Assembly (NCBI GenBank): GCA_934317185.1
Contig: CAKREJ010000048.1
Coordinates: 1-10,879, forward strand
Length of the DNA stretch: 10,879 bases
Reading direction: 5' to 3'
From: an uncultured Anaerobutyricum sp.
GTDB taxonomy: Bacteria; Bacillota; Clostridia; Lachnospirales; Lachnospiraceae
Shown here: positions 5,367 to 10,879 of the stretch, piece by piece
How positions within the stretch are numbered: the stretch's first letter is position 1
How the letters are laid out: each line of letters opens with the position of its first letter
Translations under genes and position numbers: made by a program
Notes under the pieces: model-generated
The model's database searches: none
Told to the model about the DNA's origin: nothing
What the model saw: the letters and a program-made list of their open reading frames with translations, nothing else

Positions 5367-6737
5367 GTGATTCACCAGTATAAAAATAATGGATATAATA
5401 TTGTTATGGATGTGTGCAGCGGTGCGATCCATGTAGTTGACGATGTGACATATGACGTAATTGCTTTATATGAAGAAAAGAGCTTAGAGGAAATTGAAAA
5501 AGAACTTTCCGGCAGCTATAATAAGGAAGAGATTGAGGAGTCATATAAAGAAGTAACTTCTTTAAAAGAAGAAGGTTTATTATTTACAGAAGATATTTAT
5601 GAAGATTATATCAATGAAGTAAAGAGTAGAAAGACAGTGGTAAAGGCACTTTGTCTGCATATTGCTCATGACTGCAATCTTGCCTGCCGTTACTGTTTTG
5701 CAGAAGAAGGCGAGTATAAGGGACATCGTGAACTTATGAGTGCAAAAGTAGGAAAAGCCGCTCTTGACTTTCTTGTAGAGAATTCTGGCAATCGTCATAA
5801 TCTTGAAGTGGATTTCTTTGGTGGTGAGCCGACGATGAACTTTGATGTTGTAAAGGAAGTTGTCGAGTACGGACGCTCTCTTGAGAAAAAATATGATAAA
5901 CATTTCCGTTTTACTTTTACAACCAATGGTGTTCTCTTAAATGACGAAATGATGGAATTTGCTAATAAAGAGATGGATAATGTTGTTTTAAGTGTTGATG
6001 GAAGAAAAGAAGTCCATGACTATATGCGTCCTACAAGAAACGGTAAGCCAAGCTATGATCTTATTATGCCGAAGTTTATTCGTTTTGCAGAGTCAAGACA
6101 TCAGCAGAAGTATTATGTAAGGGGAACTTTTACAAACAGAAATCTTGATTTTTCTAAAGATGTTCTTCATCTTGCAGATTTAGGTTTTGAGCAGATTTCT
6201 ATGGAGCCGGTTGTAGGACAGCCGGAAGAACCGTATGCAATTCAGGAAAAGGATCTCCCACAGATTTTTGATGAGTACGACAGACTTGCAAAAGAGATGA
6301 TCAAGAGAGAAAAAGAAGGAAGAGGATTTAATTTCTTCCACTTTATGCTTGACCTTACAGGCGGACCATGTGTGGCAAAGAGACTTTCCGGATGTGGAAG
6401 CGGAACAGAATATCTGGCAGTTACACCGTGGGGAGATTTATATCCATGCCATCAGTTTGTAGGGGAAGACAAGTTCTTACTTGGTAATGTTTTTGATGGA
6501 ATTAAACGTACAGATATTTGTGATGAATTCCGTTCCTGTAACGTATATACAAAGAAGAAATGCAAAGAGTGTTTTGCAAGATTTTATTGTAGTGGCGGAT
6601 GTCCTGCAAATTCTTATAATTTCCACGGCACAATTGACGATTCGTATGATCTAAGCTGTGATATGGAACGTAAGAGAGTAGAATGTGCGATTATGATTAA
6701 AGCAGCGTTAGCAGATACAGAGGGCGAAGAGGAATAA
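5367..6737 (+). CDS. scfB: SCIFF peptide radical SAM thioether maturase (SPASM)
   Basis: ScfB (CteB type) uses AdoMet and iron-sulfur clusters to join cysteine sulfurs to neighbouring residues of the SCIFF peptide. GTG 5367 gives 456 residues starting MIHQY, as I recall for this family, and AAAGGG (5353-5357) lies nine bases before it. ATG 5340 would add nine residues and has no ribosome binding site. The N-terminal ~85 residues look like a PqqD-type peptide-recognition domain (GYNIVMDVCSGAIHVVDD). The radical SAM motif CNLACRYC holds Cys103, 107 and 110. GGEP (152-155) is the AdoMet-binding motif. The SPASM region shows Cys343-x12-G-x4-Cys361, then Cys399-x2-Cys402-x5-Cys408-x3-Cys412-x18-Cys431. 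All cluster ligands appear intact, so the enzyme should be active in the cytoplasm. Confidence 0.94.
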   Translation: MIHQYKNNGYNIVMDVCSGAIHVVDDVTYDVIALYEEKSLEEIEKELSGSYNKEEIEESYKEVTSLKEEGLLFTEDIYEDYINEVKSRKTVVKALCLHIAHDCNLACRYCFAEEGEYKGHRELMSAKVGKAALDFLVENSGNRHNLEVDFFGGEPTMNFDVVKEVVEYGRSLEKKYDKHFRFTFTTNGVLLNDEMMEFANKEMDNVVLSVDGRKEVHDYMRPTRNGKPSYDLIMPKFIRFAESRHQQKYYVRGTFTNRNLDFSKDVLHLADLGFEQISMEPVVGQPEEPYAIQEKDLPQIFDEYDRLAKEMIKREKEGRGFNFFHFMLDLTGGPCVAKRLSGCGSGTEYLAVTPWGDLYPCHQFVGEDKFLLGNVFDGIKRTDICDEFRSCNVYTKKKCKECFARFYCSGGCPANSYNFHGTIDDSYDLSCDMERKRVECAIMIKAALADTEGEEE

Positions 6738-8513
6738 ATGGAAAAGTGGTTTATCGCTTCAAAAAGGGCAGATTTTAATAAGCTTGGAGAATTGTTTCAT
6801 ATCAGTCCGGTAACAGCACGACTGATGAGAAACAGAGATTTAACAACGGTGGAAGAAATGCAGCATTATTTGTATGGAACGCTGTCAGATCTGTATAATC
6901 CCCACCTTTTAAAGGATGCAGATAAAGGGGCGGAAATCATAAAAGAAAAGATAGAAGCCGGGAAGAAAATTCGTATTATATCAGATTATGATGTTGATGG
7001 AGTTTCGTCAAATTATATTTTATACAAGGGATTGAAGCGTTGTGGAGCAGATGTGGATTATAAGATTCCGGACCGTGTAGAGGATGGCTATGGAATTAAT
7101 GAACATCTGATAGAACAGGCGGCAGAAGATGGAATTGATACGATTATTACCTGCGACAATGGAATTGCTGCGGCAGAACAGATCGCTTATGGTAATTCTC
7201 TGCAGTTGACAGTTGTTGTAACAGATCATCATGATATTCCATTTCAAAAAGAAGAGGATGGGACCAGCACCTATCTTCTTCCGCCGGCAGCGGCAGTAAT
7301 CAATCCAAAGCAGCAGGACTGCCCATATCCTTTTAAAAGTATATGTGGGGCAGTTGTTGTCTATAAATTTATTCAGGTATTATATGATCTTTTTGGGATT
7401 GATCGCAGAGAAAGTGAAGCTTTTCTTGAGATTGCAGCACTGGCAACAGTCTGTGATGTCATGCCTTTGTTCGATGAAAACCGCATTCTTGTAAAAGAGG
7501 GACTGAAGCGTATGCAAAATACACAGATACCGGGACTTCAGGCTCTTATAGAAGCAAATCATCTTGAAGATAAGAAGTTGTCTTCCTATCATTTTGGATT
7601 TATCCTCGGACCATGTATTAATGCTTCCGGACGACTTACCTCGGCAAAAGAAGCGTTAGAGCTTCTTCTTTGTGAGAATAAAGAGATCTGCAGACAAAAA
7701 GCAGAGGCACTTACCGCATTAAATGCAGAACGAAAAGAAATGACGGCTGATGGTGTGAAAGCAGCAAAAGAATATTTGGAAAGCACAGGTCATGCAGCAG
7801 ATAAAGTGTTAGTTGTGTATCTGCCGGAATGCCATGAAAGCATTGCCGGAATCATTGCCGGAAGAATGAAGGAATATTATCATAAACCGGTATTTGTGCT
7901 CACAAGAACAAAGGAAGGATTAAAAGGCTCCGGACGCTCAATTGAAGCTTATCATATGTATCAGGAGATGAATAAGATCAAAGAATGTTTTGATAAGTTT
8001 GGAGGGCATCCGATGGCAGCAGGTCTTTCTATGAAGGAAGATAAATTAGAAGAATTTCGGGAGAGACTTAATGCAAATGCGGTACTTACGGAGGATGATT
8101 TTGTAGAAAAGGTACATATCGATGTGGCATTACCTGTTTCCTATTTATCAGAGAAGCTTATAAAGGAGTTTGAGCTGTTAGAGCCTTTTGGCAATGAAAA
8201 TACAAAGCCGGTTTTTGCACAAAAGAACTTGTACATAAAGGGAATGCGTATACTTGGAACAACGGGAAGATGCATGAAGCTGTTTTTGACGGATGAGAAT
8301 GGAACAAATGTAGATGCGATGTATTTTGGAGAATCCGATGGTTTTTTAGAAGAATTATCTTCTTTTTCCGGAAAGGAAGAAGCAGAGCGTGTTCAGAAGG
8401 GGCTTTCTCACCATATATGGATGGATGTGACGTATTATCCTCAGATCAATGAGTGGCGTGGTCAGAAAAATATTCAGATTGTTATTCAGAATTATCGTTT
8501 TAAAAAGAAATAA
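6738..8513 (+). CDS. recJ: Single-strand-DNA-specific 5'-3' exonuclease RecJ
   Basis: RecJ degrades single-stranded DNA 5' to 3' in recombination and base-excision or mismatch repair, using Mn2+ or Mg2+. The 591 residues show the DHH core: SDYDVDGVSS with Asp83/85/87, TCDNG with Asp140, TDHHD with Asp163-His164-His165, and LATVCDVMPL ending in the fourth aspartate motif (Asp240). The DHHA1 part follows with GSGRS (397-401) and GGHPMAAG (422-429). A C-terminal OB-like domain begins near LEPFGNENTKPVF (481-493). The motif usually written GPRINAAGRL reads GPCINASGRL (291-300), with Cys293 in place of Arg. ATG 6738 directly abuts the scfB stop codon, and GAGGA at the scfB end serves as its ribosome binding site, so the two are translationally coupled. 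Confidence 0.93.
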   Translation: MEKWFIASKRADFNKLGELFHISPVTARLMRNRDLTTVEEMQHYLYGTLSDLYNPHLLKDADKGAEIIKEKIEAGKKIRIISDYDVDGVSSNYILYKGLKRCGADVDYKIPDRVEDGYGINEHLIEQAAEDGIDTIITCDNGIAAAEQIAYGNSLQLTVVVTDHHDIPFQKEEDGTSTYLLPPAAAVINPKQQDCPYPFKSICGAVVVYKFIQVLYDLFGIDRRESEAFLEIAALATVCDVMPLFDENRILVKEGLKRMQNTQIPGLQALIEANHLEDKKLSSYHFGFILGPCINASGRLTSAKEALELLLCENKEICRQKAEALTALNAERKEMTADGVKAAKEYLESTGHAADKVLVVYLPECHESIAGIIAGRMKEYYHKPVFVLTRTKEGLKGSGRSIEAYHMYQEMNKIKECFDKFGGHPMAAGLSMKEDKLEEFRERLNANAVLTEDDFVEKVHIDVALPVSYLSEKLIKEFELLEPFGNENTKPVFAQKNLYIKGMRILGTTGRCMKLFLTDENGTNVDAMYFGESDGFLEELSSFSGKEEAERVQKGLSHHIWMDVTYYPQINEWRGQKNIQIVIQNYRFKKK

Positions 8514-8597
8514 TTCACTTTGTCACCGTAGAATTTTTGAGAACCTTTTTAGCATATTGTAATTATCATAAATTAAGAAATAAAAGGAGTGCACTAT

Positions 8598-9449
8598 ATG
8601 GAACATAAGGATAAAAATATCAGATTGATAGGATTGGATTTGGATGGGACAACACTGACATCCGATAAAATATTAACTCCATATACAAAGAAAGTTCTGG
8701 AAAAATGTTTGGCAGAGGGGATTCAGGTACTCCCGGCAACAGGCAGAGTAAAGTCGGGTATCCCAGAGTATTTAACACAGATTGAAGGAATGAGATATGT
8801 TATTTTATCAAATGGTGCGAGTGTGTTAGATTTAAAAGAGGATAAAATACTTTACCAAAATTGTATTCCGTGGGACAGAGCATTAGAGTTATTTGATGTA
8901 CTGGAAACATATGATACTTTTTATGATATATATGCTCTTGGAACAGGCTGGTGTGAAGCACGTTTTTATGATAATGTTGAGAAATATGGAATTGAGAAGC
9001 ATATCGAAAACCTAGTTCGCACTTCACGTAATCGTATTGATGATTTAAGAGCCTGGATGAAAGAAAATAAGGCTCCGGTTGAAAAGATAAATATGTTTTT
9101 TGCCAGAGAAGAAGACAGACAAAGAGCATTTCATGAGCTTGAGAAAATAGAAGACCTTGCGGTAACCTGTTCTCTTGGAAATAATCTTGAGATTAACGGA
9201 GCAACTTGTAATAAGGGGGATGCGATACTGAATCTTGGAAAGATTTTGAATATTCCGGCAGAAAATATTATGGCATGTGGAGATGGTAATAATGATTTTG
9301 AAATGGTGAAGCTGGCCGGTATAGGTGTTGCCATGCAGAATGGAGAAAAAGCATTAAAAGAGGTGGCAGATTTTATAACAAAAACAAATGATGAAGAGGG
9401 TGTTGCATACGCAATTGAGCAGTTTTGTGATCTGTCAGATGTGAGATGA
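8598..9449 (+). CDS. Cof-type HAD-superfamily sugar-phosphate phosphatase
   Basis: This is a cytoplasmic phosphohydrolase of the HAD IIB (Cof/YidA) subfamily. Such enzymes usually hydrolyse sugar phosphates, nucleotides or flavin phosphates, and the substrate here cannot be told. Motif I is GLDLDGT with nucleophile Asp14 and acid/base Asp16. Motif II is PATGR with Thr48, motif III is NKGDAI with Lys206, and motif IV is GDGNND with Asp229 and Asp233. A C2B cap lies at about residues 80-195. ATG 8598 (283 residues) is chosen because AAAAGGAG ends eight bases before it; the in-frame GTG at 8589 lies inside that ribosome binding site. It sits between recJ and apt, which are often adjacent in Firmicutes, so it looks like an insertion in that order. 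Confidence 0.9.
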   Translation: MEHKDKNIRLIGLDLDGTTLTSDKILTPYTKKVLEKCLAEGIQVLPATGRVKSGIPEYLTQIEGMRYVILSNGASVLDLKEDKILYQNCIPWDRALELFDVLETYDTFYDIYALGTGWCEARFYDNVEKYGIEKHIENLVRTSRNRIDDLRAWMKENKAPVEKINMFFAREEDRQRAFHELEKIEDLAVTCSLGNNLEINGATCNKGDAILNLGKILNIPAENIMACGDGNNDFEMVKLAGIGVAMQNGEKALKEVADFITKTNDEEGVAYAIEQFCDLSDVR

Positions 9450-9494
9450 CTCCCACCTCTGTAGGTGGTGAGCAACAAATCAGTATCAGTGGGA
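9450..9494. repeat. Hairpin with alternative pairing after the HAD gene
   Basis: CTCCCACCT (9450-9458) pairs with 9463-9472 (AGGTGG, bulged T, GAG) around a four-base loop, starting on the base after the HAD stop codon. TCCCAC (9451-9456) can instead pair with GTGGGA at 9489-9494. There is no U-tract, so it is not a standard terminator. The CCCACC/GGTGG hairpin next to a gene end resembles hairpins at the ends of IS200/IS605-type elements, but no transposase remnant is present, so that reading is only a guess. A further imperfect hairpin (TTCTTGAA with TTCAAAGAA) follows at about 9497-9521. Confidence 0.5.
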
Positions 9495-9541
9495 CATTCT
9501 TGAAAAGGATATTCAAAGAACATAGAAATCTGCGTTTTATG

Positions 9542-9571
9542 TTGTTTTTTGTATAGAGAATCTGCTATAAT
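9542..9571 (+). promoter_or_regulatory. Promoter of apt
   Basis: TATAAT (9566-9571) is preceded by TGC, forming an extended -10 TGCTATAAT. A partial -35, TTGTTT (9542-9547), lies 18 bases upstream. The expected start is near 9578, leaving a structured leader of about 77 bases before apt. Confidence 0.7.
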
Positions 9572-9594
9572 TAAACATAAGAAAAAGTGCATGG

Positions 9595-9646
9595 GCAGGC
9601 AGTCTGTGCGTAGTAGTTTTATGCCTGCATTTTCAGGCAGAAAGGG
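9595..9646 (+). promoter_or_regulatory. Possible two-state leader in front of apt
   Basis: Three short segments compete. GCAGGCA (9595-9601) can pair with TGCCTGC (9622-9628). Alternatively TGCCTG (9622-9627) can pair with CAGGCA (9634-9639). The second hairpin ends two bases before the AAAGGG ribosome binding site (9641-9646). The first and third segments are direct repeats of CAGGCAG. This geometry could switch ribosome access, but no ligand-binding fold was recognised and no T-run supports transcription termination. Confidence 0.35.
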
Positions 9647-9654
9647 TGGACAAA

Positions 9655-10179
9655 GTGAAAAAACTTGAAGATTATGTCATCAATATTCCGGATTTTCCAA
9701 AACCAGGGATTATTTTCAGAGACATCACATCTATTTTACGTGATCCGGAAGGATTGAAGCTTAGCGTGCATGAATTGATGCATTGCCTTGAAGGAACAGA
9801 ATTTGATGTAGTTGTAGGGGCAGAATCCCGTGGATTTTTATTTGGTATGCCTCTTGCATATAACAAGAATAAAGGATTTGTTCCTGTTCGTAAGAAGGGC
9901 AAGCTTCCAAGAGAGACGGTCAGCAAGGAATATGCATTAGAGTATGGAACTGCAGAAATTGAAATTCATAAAGAAGATATCCGTCCGGGACAAAGAGTAG
10001 TGTTTGTTGATGATCTTTTAGCGACCGGAGGAACCGCTAAGGCAGCAATCGATCTAATTGAGGAGCTTGGTGGTGTGGTTGTAAAGGTTTTATTTGTAAT
10101 GGAGTTAGAAGGTCTACATGGACGGAAGGTATTAGACGGCTATGATGTGGAGGCTGTTATTACTTATCCTGGAAAGTAA
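9655..10179 (+). CDS. apt: Adenine phosphoribosyltransferase
   Basis: Apt salvages adenine: adenine plus PRPP gives AMP and pyrophosphate, in the cytoplasm. The 174-residue protein is complete. The N-terminal IPDFPKPGIIFRDIT (residues 11-25) is the Apt signature, AESRGFLFG (56-64) forms part of the active site, and the PRPP-binding motif VVFVDDLLATGGT is at 115-127. GTG 9655 gives the usual MKKLEDY start and has AAAGGG eight bases upstream. GTG 9646 (three residues longer) overlaps that site and is less likely. It has its own promoter and a terminator, so it appears to be a single-gene unit. In Bacillus and many Clostridia apt lies between recJ and relA; here a HAD gene precedes it and an RpiR regulator follows. 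Confidence 0.95.
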   Translation: MKKLEDYVINIPDFPKPGIIFRDITSILRDPEGLKLSVHELMHCLEGTEFDVVVGAESRGFLFGMPLAYNKNKGFVPVRKKGKLPRETVSKEYALEYGTAEIEIHKEDIRPGQRVVFVDDLLATGGTAKAAIDLIEELGGVVVKVLFVMELEGLHGRKVLDGYDVEAVITYPGK

Positions 10180-10192
10180 TTTTGAAGGAATG

Positions 10193-10235
10193 AAAACTGT
10201 GCAACTGTAATTTTTCGGAAGCACAGTTTTTGTTT
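10193..10235 (+). terminator. Rho-independent terminator of apt
   Basis: AAAACTGTGC (10193-10202) pairs perfectly with GCACAGTTTT (10221-10230) and is followed by TGTTT, so the run reads TTTTTGTTT. The 18-base loop is fairly large. It begins 13 bases after the apt stop codon. Confidence 0.85.
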
Positions 10236-10239
10236 GTGC

Positions 10240-10286
10240 ATAAATTGCTCTGTATTTATAAATGTTAAGTTCAATTTGCAATTTAT
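10240..10286. repeat. AT-rich inverted repeat upstream of the RpiR gene
   Basis: ATAAATTGC (10240-10248) is the exact reverse complement of GCAATTTAT (10278-10286). The loop contains a second palindrome, ATTTATAAAT (10254-10263). It lies just upstream of the -35 box of the regulator gene, so it may be an operator or simply AT-rich structure. Confidence 0.4.
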
Positions 10287-10308
10287 TTCTTTTAATCCTT
10301 CATTTTGC

Positions 10309-10337
10309 TTTACAAAAACAAGAAAATGGAGTATTAT
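10309..10337 (+). promoter_or_regulatory. Promoter of the RpiR-family gene
   Basis: TTTACA (10309-10314) and TATTAT (10332-10337) are each one base from consensus, with an ideal 17-base spacer. The leader would be about 33 bases. Confidence 0.7.
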
Positions 10338-10376
10338 AAAATATACTAAATTTTACAGAACAGGTGGAGTAATAGA

Positions 10377-10879
10377 GTGGAACATTTGAATTTATTACAG
10401 AGGATAGAGCAGAAGTCTTCCGAATTCAGTAAGGGACAGAGAAGACTGGCTCAATACATTACAGAGAATTATGATATTGCGGCATACCTTACTGCTTCTA
10501 AGCTTGGAAAGGAAGCGGGGGTCAGCGAGTCAACGGTAGTTCGTTTTGCTTATCAGCTTGATTATGAAGGATACCCGGAATTGCAGAAGGCGATTCAGGT
10601 TATTGTCAAGACAAACTCAAATTCTATTCAGAGAATGTCTCTTTCTTCTAAGAGATATCAGGAGAAAGGTGTATTGCGGAGTATTCTTTATACGGATGCA
10701 GAAAGACTTCGTGATACGATTCAGAGCGGAGTGGATGAATCGGAATTTAACCGATCTGTGATGCTGATCAATGATGCGAGAAGATTATATATTTTAGGTG
10801 CAAGAAGTGCGGCATATCTTGCAGGACTGATGGGATATTACTTTAAGATGATGTTTGATAATGTAATTATTGTAGATGC
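10377..10879 (+). CDS. RpiR/MurR-family transcriptional regulator, 3' end outside the window
   Basis: This is the first 167 codons of a sugar-phosphate-responsive regulator, still open at the window edge. The N-terminal HTH_6 domain (about residues 1-77) contains the helix-turn-helix SKLGKEAGVSESTVVRFAYQ (41-60), typical of the family. A linker leads to the start of a SIS sugar-isomerase-fold domain at LYILGARSAAYLAG (137-150), where phosphosugars are sensed. The start is GTG 10377: GGTGGAG at 10363-10369 is seven bases upstream. Full-length members are about 280 residues, so roughly 40 percent is missing. The target genes probably lie beyond the right edge, and the ligand cannot be inferred. 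Confidence 0.88.
   Translation, partial: MEHLNLLQRIEQKSSEFSKGQRRLAQYITENYDIAAYLTASKLGKEAGVSESTVVRFAYQLDYEGYPELQKAIQVIVKTNSNSIQRMSLSSKRYQEKGVLRSILYTDAERLRDTIQSGVDESEFNRSVMLINDARRLYILGARSAAYLAGLMGYYFKMMFDNVIIVD

Noticed and set aside
8514..8597. Promoter for the HAD gene
   Set aside because: TTGTCA and TTGAGA candidates have no acceptable -10 box at a proper distance, so none is reported.
9131..9592. 153-residue open frame on the - strand
   Set aside because: It is antisense to the HAD gene and spacer, has no family motif, and the + strand frame carries all HAD catalytic motifs.

Overview
The window looks like a chromosomal segment of a low-GC, Gram-positive anaerobe of the Clostridia, most likely a gut Lachnospiraceae. 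This rests on the overall AT-richness, strong AGGAGG-type ribosome binding sites, and a SCIFF peptide plus maturase pair (a clostridial hallmark) lying between yajC and recJ. I cannot name a species. All convincing genes are on the + strand.

Layout. Positions 1-430 hold no credible gene. They hold nested, alternating inverted repeats and a polypurine/polypyrimidine pair. A strong promoter (431-459) then starts a probable operon: a CsoR-family metal-responsive regulator (510-785), rsmE (837-1583) and aroC (1611-2720). tgt (2789-3931) and yajC (3968-4288) follow, closed by an unusually long terminator-like stem-loop (4315-4417). After a 102-base spacer comes a four-helix membrane protein resembling TIGR04086/YrzE (4520-4897).

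The most interesting part is 4941-6737. An extended -10 promoter drives a 48-residue cysteine-rich peptide, scfA (5013-5159), whose small size makes it easy to miss. A strong hairpin without a U-tract lies between it and the radical SAM/SPASM thioether maturase scfB. The true scfB start is probably GTG 5367, not the upstream ATG 5340. The products should be a ranthipeptide precursor and the enzyme that installs Cys-to-Thr thioether bonds. recJ (6738-8513) begins on the base after the scfB stop codon.

The right part holds a Cof-type HAD phosphatase (ATG 8598 to 9449), a structured 205-base interval with a promoter and a possible two-state leader, apt (GTG 9655 to 10179) with a clean terminator, and the 5' end of an RpiR/MurR-family regulator (GTG 10377 to the window edge).

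Most of the genes are housekeeping: rRNA and tRNA modification, the chorismate pathway, Sec accessory, DNA repair and purine salvage. The scf pair is an accessory natural-product module fixed in this neighbourhood. The remaining unusual signal is RNA- or DNA-structural: the 5' palindromic array, the yajC stem-loop, the scfA/scfB hairpin and the apt leader.
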